This document shows, piece by piece, positions 25,603 to 33,677 of a stretch of DNA of 64,000 nucleotides. The DNA lies in the NCBI GenBank assembly GCA_910574935.1, contig CAJTCU010000003.1, forward strand, positions 124,001 to 188,000, read 5' to 3'. The notes under the pieces are model-generated. The model had not been told where the DNA came from, made no database searches, and saw nothing but the letters and a program-made list of their open reading frames with translations. The first letter of the stretch is position 1. Every line of letters begins with the position of its first letter. The translations under genes were made by a program, and so were the position numbers. The stretch comes from Oscillospiraceae bacterium (GTDB taxonomy: Bacteria; Bacillota; Clostridia; Oscillospirales; Acutalibacteraceae).

Positions 25603-26508
25603 TCATCTCTCCTTTTTGGTCCCGAAATCCGGGATATATTTTGCGCCCTTGGCTTCTCTAGACTGGACAAAACCGTCCAGCCCCAGAGAAAACAAAGCGT
25701 CCTGCACTTTGTGAAGCTCCCGCCGGGTAATGGCCCGGGAGAGCTCTGGATATCCGGGAATGCCCCCGGGCTCTTTGGCTCTACCCCAAGGGGTATACTG
25801 GGCCATCAGGCTAACCGGGACCCCGGGAAACCGCTGGCCAATGGCTTCCAACACTTGAAGGGAGTTTTTGGTGTGCCCAGGCAGAATCAGGTGGCGGATC
25901 ATTACGCCCTTTACCATCATCCCCTCCCCGTTGTACTGGGGCAGGCCCGTCTGACGCAGCATCTCTCCAATCGCCTCGAAAGCTCGCTGTGGATAATCCG
26001 GCGCGGCGGAAAGATCCCCGCTAAGCTTTTCCTGGGCATATTTGTAATCCGGCAGATAGATGTCCACCAGCCCTTCCAGGCTTTGCAGGGTTTCCACCCG
26101 CTCATAGCCGGAGGTATTGTATATCACAGGCACCGGCGGCTTTTTTAGCAACAAAGCCCTTCGTATTTGGGGGGCGAAATGGGTGGGGGTCACCAAATTG
26201 ATATTGTGGGCCCCGGCCTCTATCAGCTGGAAAAATATTTCGCTCAGTTCCTCTGGGTCCACCTCCCAGCCGGGGTTTTCCGCTGTACTGATCTCATAGT
26301 TCTGGCAATACAGGCACCCCAGAGGACAGCCTGTGAAAAACACGGCCCCGGAACCATTTTTTCCGCTGATGGGCGGCTCCTCCCAGTGATGCAGCGCTGC
26401 CCGGGCAATATGCATCTGCCCGCCGCTTTTGCAGGCTCCCAGGTTCTCAGGGGGCTCTCGGGACACGCCACAGCTTCTGGGGCAAAGGCGGCAGGCCAGG
26501 GGCTTCAT
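25603..26508 (-). CDS. PflX-like radical SAM protein (COG1313 type)
   Basis: About 301 aa. The N-terminal cysteine pattern ACRLCPRSCGV, then the radical SAM motif CPLGCLYCQNYEIS and HNINLVTPTHF. This is the pyruvate formate-lyase activase-related group (PflX/COG1313), whose target protein is not established. No glycyl-radical enzyme is adjacent. The ATG at 26508 overlaps the stop of the upstream exonuclease-PgeF gene (ATGA), so translation is coupled. The CHAP gene follows 6 bp downstream. Confidence 0.85.
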   Translation of the reverse strand: MKPLACRLCPRSCGVSREPPENLGACKSGGQMHIARAALHHWEEPPISGKNGSGAVFFTGCPLGCLYCQNYEISTAENPGWEVDPEELSEIFFQLIEAGAHNINLVTPTHFAPQIRRALLLKKPPVPVIYNTSGYERVETLQSLEGLVDIYLPDYKYAQEKLSGDLSAAPDYPQRAFEAIGEMLRQTGLPQYNGEGMMVKGVMIRHLILPGHTKNSLQVLEAIGQRFPGVPVSLMAQYTPWGRAKEPGGIPGYPELSRAITRRELHKVQDALFSLGLDGFVQSREAKGAKYIPDFGTKKER

Positions 26509-28241
26509 GGGTTCAGGGCCAGCATCGCGCAGTTGCTGCCCCGCTGGCCCCGGGTCTTTCGGTGAGAGAACACCAGGCTGCTCTCTTCCATGGTGCACAG
26601 TCCGCCCAGGGTGATGTGTTCCTCTCGCACACCCGTCCCCAGCAGAGACCGGCGGCAGCACTCCCACAGGTCCACGTGGTATTTGCCCCCCTGGGGCCCA
26701 GTAACAAAGACCTCTGCTCCAGGCAGAGCCAGGAACTCCTGGGCTACGGGCTCATCCACCTCGAAGCAGTTCTGGCAGATGGAGGGGCCCACTGCCGCCA
26801 GCAAATCGCCGGGGCAGCTGCCGAACTCTTCCGCCATGCGGCGGACCATCACCCCCGGCATCCCTGCCGCAGCCCCCCGCCAGCCCGCATGGGCCAGGCC
26901 AATAGCTTTTTTCACTGGATCTACAAAGTAGATGGGCACACAGTCTGCTCCATAGACAACAAGAGTGACCCCCGGGGCGTCTGTGCACAGGCCGTCGGCG
27001 CTGTCTATATCATTTTTACGCCAAACGCCCAGTCCCCGGTGGCTCTCATCCACCCGGCGGATGTCTGTTTTATGCACTTGGCAGCCGCATACCAGGGAGT
27101 CTGGATCAAACCCGGCAGCCACACAGAAGCGGCGATAGTTCTCCGCCACGTTTTCTTCTGGGTCCCCCCGGCCAAAGCCCAGATTCATGGCAGCGAACTC
27201 CTTTTCACTGACGCCTCCCAGGCGAGTGGAAAAGGCGTGGGTTACCAGTCCAAGTCCTTTCCAGGCCGGAAAGCGCAACACTCCCACGCCGCCGGAGACC
27301 TCCAGCTCCATATTCCCCACCGGGCCCGGGACCGCCTGACGGGGCTTTTCTATAATGGGTACAGGGAAAGTTTTCTTATTCACAGTCAATCCCTCATATT
27401 TCTCTTTGATAATCACCCGGCCCGCAAAGGGCCAGCCACAGCTTTCGCAGGAGAACTCTGCCCGAAACCCCCTGTTGCGCAGCACCCACTGGGAGGCTCT
27501 GCGGGTCTTGCCACCACAGTGAGGACAGGGAAAGCTCAGGTCCGCCTCCTTGGCCTTGGGGTCCTCCATGTCCGTAATATAATGGGTGCGGAAGGTCATT
27601 TTTTTGTAAAATTCCCGGTCGCAGTGCTGAATATAGGGAACAATCGCTTTGGGGTCAAAGGTGCGCTCCAGCACCTTTAAAGTCACTAAGCTGTCGTCCA
27701 GCGCCCGGTGCTGCTCCATCTGGGAGATGTCCAGGCCCAGCAGCTCCGCCGCTTTGGAAAGGCCGGTCTGGGTGGCCGGGTCCAGGCCCAGCACGTCCTG
27801 TACATAGCGCTGCAAATCGCAGTACCGGGTAAGAAACGGCACCTGCTGGTCGCCGCTGAAGTAGCGGCAGTTTTCAATGAGTGTAAGAATATCCCCAGTG
27901 CCCCAGGTCATCAGCACGCAGTCCCCCAGCCAGTGGCGGAAGCGGCTGACTGCCCGCATAAAAGGTATGCCACCGGTTAGGCTCTCGTCGGTAAGGTTGG
28001 TCAGGTCCGTAACCACCGCGTTCAGGTGCTTGCTGACTTGGGGACGGACAAAACAGGCAAAGGTCCCGGCAGGGGAAAAGTCCGGGCCGCATTTAACCGC
28101 GCCGAACTCGATGATTTCGTTGATATAGCCTTTTAGTTTGCGGCTGTAGGCGGCGTTCCATTCCAGGTCTAAGATAGCAAGATTGATAACGGGTTTCCCC
28201 CTTTCGAGAAATCGTGGACTATGCAAAAACGCGGGACACAA
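26505..28241 (-). CDS. Fusion of DEDDh 3'-5' exonuclease, zinc ribbon and PgeF/YfiH (multicopper polyphenol oxidase-like) domain
   Basis: Up to 578 aa in one frame. About residues 19-205 are a KapD-like exonuclease (ILDLEWN with Asp/Glu, and HRALDDS). A zinc ribbon follows (CPHCGG and CESCGW, about 237-270). From about 315 to the end is a PgeF/laccase-domain protein (FSTRLGGVSEKEF, CGCQVHKTD, YGADCVPI, LAHAGWRG), a family with purine nucleoside phosphorylase/deaminase and peptidoglycan-editing roles. Start uncertain: the only standard start before the exonuclease fold is a TTG at 28241 without a good ribosome binding site, while AGGGGG sits just before the codons GTT ATC at about 28190, hinting at a rare ATC start. 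The two enzymes are normally separate proteins. Confidence 0.82.
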   Translation of the reverse strand: MCPAFLHSPRFLERGKPVINLAILDLEWNAAYSRKLKGYINEIIEFGAVKCGPDFSPAGTFACFVRPQVSKHLNAVVTDLTNLTDESLTGGIPFMRAVSRFRHWLGDCVLMTWGTGDILTLIENCRYFSGDQQVPFLTRYCDLQRYVQDVLGLDPATQTGLSKAAELLGLDISQMEQHRALDDSLVTLKVLERTFDPKAIVPYIQHCDREFYKKMTFRTHYITDMEDPKAKEADLSFPCPHCGGKTRRASQWVLRNRGFRAEFSCESCGWPFAGRVIIKEKYEGLTVNKKTFPVPIIEKPRQAVPGPVGNMELEVSGGVGVLRFPAWKGLGLVTHAFSTRLGGVSEKEFAAMNLGFGRGDPEENVAENYRRFCVAAGFDPDSLVCGCQVHKTDIRRVDESHRGLGVWRKNDIDSADGLCTDAPGVTLVVYGADCVPIYFVDPVKKAIGLAHAGWRGAAAGMPGVMVRRMAEEFGSCPGDLLAAVGPSICQNCFEVDEPVAQEFLALPGAEVFVTGPQGGKYHVDLWECCRRSLLGTGVREEHITLGGLCTMEESSLVFSHRKTRGQRGSNCAMLALNP

Positions 28242-28274
28242 AGCCGGCGGCCCCCCAAAACGGCTAGGTCTTTT

Positions 28275-30098
28275 TTATTTCTTCCTGCTGGCCTGCTTCA
28301 TTCTCTGCTCATGAGACAGCGTGGCTTTTCGCATCCTTACGCTTTTGGGCGTTACCTCTACGTACTCGTCCTCGCCAATAAACTCTAGGCATTGTTCCAG
28401 GCTCAGCACTGAGTGGGGTGTCAGCTTCAGGGCTTCGTCCGCTCCAGAGGACCGGGTATTGGTGGCGTGCTTTTTCTTACAGATATTCACCACCAGGTCC
28501 TCGCTCTTAGGGCTCGCCCCCACGATCATCCCCTCGTATACCTCCACTCCGGGGCCAATAAACATCCGCCCCCGGTCTTGGGCATAAAACAGTCCGTAGG
28601 CTGTCGATTCGCCGGTCTCAAAGGCAATAATAGAGCCCTGCTGCCTTTGGGAAATATCTCCCTTATAGGGCTCGTAGCCCTCAAACACATGGTTCATGAT
28701 TCCGTTGCCATTGGTGTCGGTCAAAAACTCCGAGCGGTAGCCCATCAGGCCCCGGGCGGGAATTCGAAACTCCATATGGGTTACGCCAGTCTCCCGGCTG
28801 CCCATATTCACCAGCTCCGCTTTACGCGAGCCAATTTTCTCCATTACCGCGCCCACATAGTTGTCCGGGGTCTCAATCATTAAAAGCTCCATGGGCTCAA
28901 GCCGCTGGCCATCCTTCATCTTATAGATTACCGTGGGAGGCGACACCTGGAATTCGTATCCTTGGCGGCGCATCTGCTCGATGAGAATGGACAAGTGCAG
29001 TTCGCCCCGGCCCGAGACCTTAAAGGTGTCCATGCTCTCGGTCTCTTCCACCCGCATGGCCACGTTGGTCTCCACCTCTTTAAAAAGCCGGTCCCGGAGG
29101 TTCCGGGAAGTGACGAATTTGCCCTCCCGCCCGGCAAAGGGGGAGTCGTTCACTTTGAACATCATAGAAACCGTGGGCTCGTCAATCTTTACAAAGGGCA
29201 TGGGCTCTATAGTATCTGGGGCACAGGCCGTCTGGCCAATGTTCAGATCCGCGATGCCGGACACCGCAATGATGTCCCCCAGCTGGGCGCTCCCTGCTTC
29301 TACCCGCTTCAGCCCTTCAAACTGATAGAGTTTTGTGATCTTAGCCAGCTTGTGGCCCTCTTCTCCGCCGCCGCAGATGGCTACCTGCTGGCCTGCTTTA
29401 ATAACGCCCCGCTCCACTCTGCCAATGCCGATACGGCCTACGTAGTCGTCATAATCAATATTGGAGAACAGCACCTGGGTGGGGCCCTCCAGGTCTCCCT
29501 GAGGAGCGGGCACCTCTTTCAAAATCATCTCAAACAGAGGGGTCATATCCTCTCCTGGAGTCTCCGGCTCCAACGTGGCGTAGCCCTCCCGGGCGGAACA
29601 GTATGCCACCGGGAACTCCAGCTGGTCGTCGTTTGCCCCCAGCTCAATGAACAGGTCCAGCACCTCGTCTACCACCTGGGCGGGGCGGGCCCCGGGGCGG
29701 TCGATCTTATTCAACACCACCAGGGGCTTTTTGCCCAGAGCCAGGGCTTTTTTCAGCACAAACCGGGTCTGGGGCATACAGCCCTCAAAGGCGTCTACAA
29801 GAAGCAGCACGCCGTCCACCATCATCAGGACCCGTTCCACCTCGCCGCCAAAGTCCGCGTGGCCAGGGGTGTCCACAATGTTGATTTTTGTGTCCTTGTA
29901 CATCACGGCGGTATTTTTAGAGAGGATGGTAATGCCCCGCTCCCGCTCCAGGTCGCCAGAGTCCATCACCCGCTCGGCCACCGCCTCGTTACTTCTAAAA
30001 ATGCCGCTCTGCCGCAGCAACTGGTCCACCAGGGTGGTTTTTCCATGGTCTACGTGGGCAATAATGGCCACGTTGCGCAGGTCGTTTCTTGTTCCCAT
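28275..30098 (-). CDS. typA: Ribosome-associated GTPase TypA/BipA
   Basis: 607-aa translational GTPase that binds ribosomes, supports 50S assembly and helps under stress or cold. G-domain motifs are complete: AHVDHGKTT (G1), RGITI (G2), DTPGHADFGG (G3) and NKID (G4). EF-G-like domains II, III and V and the TypA-specific C-terminal domain follow, and the length is normal. The start is ATG. A strong sigma-A promoter lies at 30236-30264, leaving a leader of about 130 nt. Confidence 0.96.
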   Translation of the reverse strand: MGTRNDLRNVAIIAHVDHGKTTLVDQLLRQSGIFRSNEAVAERVMDSGDLERERGITILSKNTAVMYKDTKINIVDTPGHADFGGEVERVLMMVDGVLLLVDAFEGCMPQTRFVLKKALALGKKPLVVLNKIDRPGARPAQVVDEVLDLFIELGANDDQLEFPVAYCSAREGYATLEPETPGEDMTPLFEMILKEVPAPQGDLEGPTQVLFSNIDYDDYVGRIGIGRVERGVIKAGQQVAICGGGEEGHKLAKITKLYQFEGLKRVEAGSAQLGDIIAVSGIADLNIGQTACAPDTIEPMPFVKIDEPTVSMMFKVNDSPFAGREGKFVTSRNLRDRLFKEVETNVAMRVEETESMDTFKVSGRGELHLSILIEQMRRQGYEFQVSPPTVIYKMKDGQRLEPMELLMIETPDNYVGAVMEKIGSRKAELVNMGSRETGVTHMEFRIPARGLMGYRSEFLTDTNGNGIMNHVFEGYEPYKGDISQRQQGSIIAFETGESTAYGLFYAQDRGRMFIGPGVEVYEGMIVGASPKSEDLVVNICKKKHATNTRSSGADEALKLTPHSVLSLEQCLEFIGEDEYVEVTPKSVRMRKATLSHEQRMKQASRKK

Positions 30099-30235
30099 AA
30101 TAAATGCAACATTCCTTTCTTTTTGGGCCGCCCTAAAAAGCTGGATTATACGTTCCAGCCGGCCCGCTTCCGCCAGGGGGAATGTCCGCCTAGCTAAAGG
30201 TGGATTCTCAATATCCTATTCTTTCTAATCTATGT

Positions 30236-30264
30236 ATTATATCATAAGCCCGCTTTCCGTGCAA
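30236..30264 (-). promoter_or_regulatory. Sigma-A promoter of typA
   Basis: On the minus strand TTGCAC (30259-30264), a 17-nt spacer and perfect TATAAT (30236-30241). Confidence 0.65.
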
Positions 30265-30278
30265 GGCTTGTGTTTTTA

Positions 30279-30561
30279 AGGAAGTGTTCAAAAGAAGAGT
30301 TTATGACTATTGAGTGGAGTCTCACCTGCCGCCTCAGTCGGCTTGCGGCCTGCCGGCAGACGCTCACCCCAAGGCCTGACGTAGTCCAGTCTCCCAACCC
30401 CGCAGCCTTTGAAAAGGGCAAGAATCGCCATGTGGCAGAGGGTTGGCGCAAAGCATCCACTCTCGTCACGAGCCCACCGAGCCCAGCCGATTCCATTGCC
30501 TGGCGAGACGGCGAAACTTTTACCGTTTGTTCGTCGGAGCCTCTTCTTTAAACGCTTCCTT
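30279..30561. repeat. Foldback element, family C
   Basis: AAGGAAGTGTTCAAAAGAAG at the left end is complementary, with a few mismatches, to CTTCTTTAAACGCTTCCTT at the right end. The 283-bp element between typA and the PLP lyase gene holds no recognisable gene. Its interior shares short modules (GGCAGACGCTCA, CGAGCC.ACCGAGCC) with the sequence near 43310 and with the element at 41222. Confidence 0.5.
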
Positions 30562-30660
30562 TTGTACACGCCCGTTTTTAAGGGCGTATCCCAACGCGTT
30601 GTTTTACGAACAACATCCCAAAACAGGCTTTTACTGCCTTAGCCGCCAGCGTTCTTACGC

Positions 30661-31944
30661 TTATGGGCATCCTTTGTTTCCTTCCACCGCAATCACCTCT
30701 TGCGCGGCCATCAATATTCCCATCTGGCCCGCCGGGTAGTTCAGCCCCCCCTGCATCCACACTGCGTAGGGCTCCCGCAGAGGCGCATCGCCCGAGAGTT
30801 CAATGGATGACCCCAGGGTAAAGGCCCCCGCCGCCATAATCACGTCGCTGTCATACCCCGGCATAGGGCTGGGCTCCGGCACCACAAAGGAGTCCACCGG
30901 CGAGCCCTTTTGCAGGCCCCGGCAAAAGGCTACCAGGGCCTCTCGGGCGCCCAGCTGAATGGCCTGGATAATATCACTCCGCGCCTCTTCCGGGGTGGGG
31001 GTTACCGTGTAGCCCATCAGGCTGAACAGCGACGCCGCGAACACAGCGGTCTTTAAGGCTTCTCCAGTTACAAAGGGCGCATGAAATGCCCCCATAAACA
31101 GCTCCCGGCTGTGGCCAAGGGTGCAGCCCAGCTCCCGGCCGGTGCCAGGGGTGGTTAGCCGGTAAGAGCACATCTCCACCAGGTCCCTGCGCCCAGCAAT
31201 ATACCCGCCGGTGGGTGCAATGCCTCCGCCCGGGTTCTTAATCAGCGAACCCACTATTAGGTCCGCCCCACAGGCAGTAGGCTCCTCCCGCTCCACAAAC
31301 TCGCCATAGCAGTTGTCCACCATTACCACGCAGCCAGGAGCCTTGCGCTTAGCCAAGGCCGCCAGACGGCCGATCTCCTTCACGCTCAGAGAGGGGCGCA
31401 GACTATAACCCCGAGAGCGCTGAATGTATACCATCCGGCAGTCGCTGCTAATTTCCCGCTCCAGCTCAGCATAGTCTGGGGTTCCGTCCGGCAGCAGGTC
31501 CACCTGTTCATACACCACGCCAAACTCCTTCAGGCTGCCGGGCTCTTCCCGTCCAGGCAAACCGAACACCCCCTGTATGGTGTCATAGGGGGTCCCGGTG
31601 GCGCACAGCACTGTATCACCGGGACGCAGGATACCAAACAGAGCCACGGTTAAAGCATGGGTCCCGCTGACAAAGTTATAGCGCACCAGAGCATCCTCGG
31701 CCCCAAAGGCGGCGGCATACACCTGGTCCAATAGCTCCCGGCCCCGGTCGCCGTAGCCATAGCCCGTGCTGGCTGTAAAGCTGCTCTCGCTGACCCCGGC
31801 TTTTTGAAAGGCCGCCAGCATTTTCTGTTGGTTCCAGCGCTGGGTAGCCTGGATCTTCTCAAACTGTCCGGCAGCCCGGCTGCTGGCCTGGTCTGCCAGG
31901 CGCATCACCGGTTCACTTATTTGAAAATAGGGATAATTCTCCAT
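30661..31944 (-). CDS. PLP-dependent methionine gamma-lyase family protein (Alum_res)
   Basis: About 427 aa, cystathionine-lyase-like fold of the family first named aluminum resistance protein (PF06838). The PLP lysine lies in GSLIKNPGGG (about 240), the cofactor aspartate in MVDNCYGEF, and FVSGTHALTVALFG binds the cofactor phosphate. It probably acts in sulfur amino acid breakdown. The ATG at 31944 was chosen because AAGGAG precedes it by 8 nt; the GTG at 31953 directly abuts the ribosome binding site. Stops at 30661, about 100 bp from element C. Confidence 0.88.
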   Translation of the reverse strand: MENYPYFQISEPVMRLADQASSRAAGQFEKIQATQRWNQQKMLAAFQKAGVSESSFTASTGYGYGDRGRELLDQVYAAAFGAEDALVRYNFVSGTHALTVALFGILRPGDTVLCATGTPYDTIQGVFGLPGREEPGSLKEFGVVYEQVDLLPDGTPDYAELEREISSDCRMVYIQRSRGYSLRPSLSVKEIGRLAALAKRKAPGCVVMVDNCYGEFVEREEPTACGADLIVGSLIKNPGGGIAPTGGYIAGRRDLVEMCSYRLTTPGTGRELGCTLGHSRELFMGAFHAPFVTGEALKTAVFAASLFSLMGYTVTPTPEEARSDIIQAIQLGAREALVAFCRGLQKGSPVDSFVVPEPSPMPGYDSDVIMAAGAFTLGSSIELSGDAPLREPYAVWMQGGLNYPAGQMGILMAAQEVIAVEGNKGCP

Positions 31945-32059
31945 GATCGACACTCCTTGATAAATGATTTGGATCCAATAAAGCAGGGAAGCCGCAAGCC
32001 CAGAAGGACTGGCAAATCGTAAAAGTTCCCTGCCCGCCAGTCTTGCTCTGAAAAAGGAA

Positions 32060-32800
32060 CTAACCCCCTCCCTCTAACCAGGACTCTCTCTCATCATAGC
32101 CCAATCTTTGGTAAAACCGCTGGTTCTTTCCTTCCTCCCGCAGCACATATAGGCTCTTTCCAGGCAGTGCGGCCTCTATCCGTCCCACCAGCTGGCTCCC
32201 AATTCCTTTCCCCTGCCATCCGGATTGTACTGCTACAGCCGAAAGCAAAGCCCCTTCTTTGGTCACAGCGGCTGCCACCGCACAGCCTAGAAGCGCCTCC
32301 CCCTTCTGATAGGTCTCTACCATTGCCACGCCATGCCGCAGCCGGTGGGACAAATCCAGATAAAAGGGCTCGAAATCTCCAGCCATATTCCACTGCCGCA
32401 GCAGCGTGTGTATCTTTTTAAGGGACTCCATATTCTGTGAATTCCGCTCTGCTCCCATTTTCGCCCAGGTCTTGGCAGGCAGGCGCTTTTTCAGTACCTT
32501 GCCTTGATTCTTTACTACCAACCCCAGACCCGCGGCAGCCTCTTTTTGGCATAATACCGAGCCCGGCCCCAGCGCTGCCAGAAACGCCCGGGCTTCTGCC
32601 GGGTCCTCCGGTCGACCGCAAAGGACCATCTGGCCTTCCAGCAGGCCGTAGGCAGCGGTCTGGCTTAACCAAAACTGAACCAGCCTTTGGTCAAACCCAT
32701 AAGCTTTCACCATTCCCGCCAGTTTGCAGCCAAAAGCCGAGCCCCGGCACCGGTCCAGCAGTGCTTGCTGGGCCCGGGGCCCTTCTACAAAACAGATCAT
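32060..32800 (-). CDS. GNAT family N-acetyltransferase
   Basis: 246 aa. The C-terminal half is a GNAT domain: AVAVQSGWQGKGIGSQLVGRIE (acetyl-CoA loop) and RFYQRLGYDE. The N-terminal half (about 1-125) is a less conserved domain beginning MICFVEGPRAQQALLDRC, as in two-domain clostridial GNATs. Substrate unknown. Ends 115 bp before the lyase start on the same strand, so an operon with it is possible. Confidence 0.82.
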   Translation of the reverse strand: MICFVEGPRAQQALLDRCRGSAFGCKLAGMVKAYGFDQRLVQFWLSQTAAYGLLEGQMVLCGRPEDPAEARAFLAALGPGSVLCQKEAAAGLGLVVKNQGKVLKKRLPAKTWAKMGAERNSQNMESLKKIHTLLRQWNMAGDFEPFYLDLSHRLRHGVAMVETYQKGEALLGCAVAAAVTKEGALLSAVAVQSGWQGKGIGSQLVGRIEAALPGKSLYVLREEGKNQRFYQRLGYDERESWLEGGG

Positions 32801-32973
32801 CGCCCTTCTCCTATCCGTCCCGCCTTTCGCCGCGATTGGACATAGCCAAAGCCCCCATTCCCTGGGGCACCACTATGGGAAAGCCCCCTGGATCTTTTGC
32901 CAACTCCTCCCATACCCTTTGGCGAAATGCAGAAATTCAATTTTCTTAGAGGCCGGCCCCAGTATCTTCCTAC

Positions 32974-33001
32974 AAAAAGAGCAGCGCCAAAGCGCTGCTC
33001 T
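32974..33001 (-). terminator. Intrinsic terminator after secG
   Basis: AGAGCAGCGC (32978-32987) pairs with GCGCTGCTCT (32992-33001). On the minus strand the hairpin is followed by TTTTTG. Confidence 0.75.
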
Positions 33002-33056
33002 CCGTTCTGTTCTCAGAATCGCTTCGTTCTGAACTTTTTGTCCGCACTGCCGTTTT

Positions 33057-33305
33057 TTATTTCACAAAATACATCACGGCATTGGCCACCAACACCAGCA
33101 CAAAGAAGCCAATGGCAATAAACTTTGTCCAGCGGGCCAAAAACGCGTCTACAGAACGCGCCTTATTTTTAGAAAGGAACGTGTCTGCGCCGCCAGTTAC
33201 TGCCCCCAAATTTTTCTGGTTGCCCTCTTGCAGCAGTACCACCAGAATAATTGCCACAGAGAAGAGCAGCAGGGCGATGGCAAAAATGATCTCAAATGCA
33301 TTCAT
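33057..33305 (-). CDS. secG: Preprotein translocase subunit SecG
   Basis: 82 aa with two transmembrane helices (about 4-25 and 59-80) joined by the conserved glycine-rich loop LLQEGNQKNLGAVTGGADTFL. Part of the SecYEG protein export channel. The start is ATG with GGAGGAAA upstream. Own promoter (33383-33411) and terminator, so it is monocistronic here. Confidence 0.93.
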   Translation of the reverse strand: MNAFEIIFAIALLLFSVAIILVVLLQEGNQKNLGAVTGGADTFLSKNKARSVDAFLARWTKFIAIGFFVLVLVANAVMYFVK

Positions 33306-33382
33306 GGTTTTTCCTCCTCTATCGTTTGCGCCTGGGGCGGTGGCTTTTGCCCCGCGCCGGTTTTTTATGGCATTCTTTCGGT

Positions 33383-33411
33383 ATTATACTATACTTCCCC
33401 TTGTTTTGCAA
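33383..33411 (-). promoter_or_regulatory. Sigma-A promoter of secG
   Basis: On the minus strand TTGCAA (33406-33411), a 17-nt spacer and TATAAT (33383-33388). An opposing TATACT occurs in the same spot on the plus strand and could serve the candidate RNA at 33418-33670. Confidence 0.65.
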
Positions 33412-33417
33412 GGGGGT

Positions 33418-33670
33418 CTGGCTCATAAAAATTTTTTTGCGGCTTAGGCTTTTAGCCCGCATAAGCTGCCTGCCCTTGGGCTACACTATTCTCAAGCGGC
33501 ACGGAAGCGTTTGCGTGCCCAGCGGTTTTGGTATCGCCCAATCGGGCCAAAAGAATTCAAGCCCCGCCGGGTTTGAGAATTTTGAGGAATACCCCGCGGG
33601 GCTCCGGCTGCTTTGCCCCACTGACCGGAGGGTTTTCTCCCTCTGGCCAGTGGGGCTGGTTTTTTATTTT
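33418..33670 (+). ncRNA. Candidate structured non-coding RNA (6S-like?)
   Basis: No gene fits this gap, but the plus strand ends in a strong intrinsic terminator: GCCCCACTG (33615-33623) pairs with CAGTGGGGC (33648-33656), then TGGTTTTTTATTTT. Upstream sequence folds extensively: GGCACG/CGTGCC, TTTTGG/CCAAAA around GCCCAATCGGGC, and TATTCTCAA near 33488 can pair with TTGAGGAATA near 33582, joining 5' and 3' arms into a long rod with a central bulge. That resembles 6S RNA. I could not align it to a known 6S sequence, and the 5' end is a guess. Confidence 0.35.
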
Positions 33671-33677
33671 ACAAATT

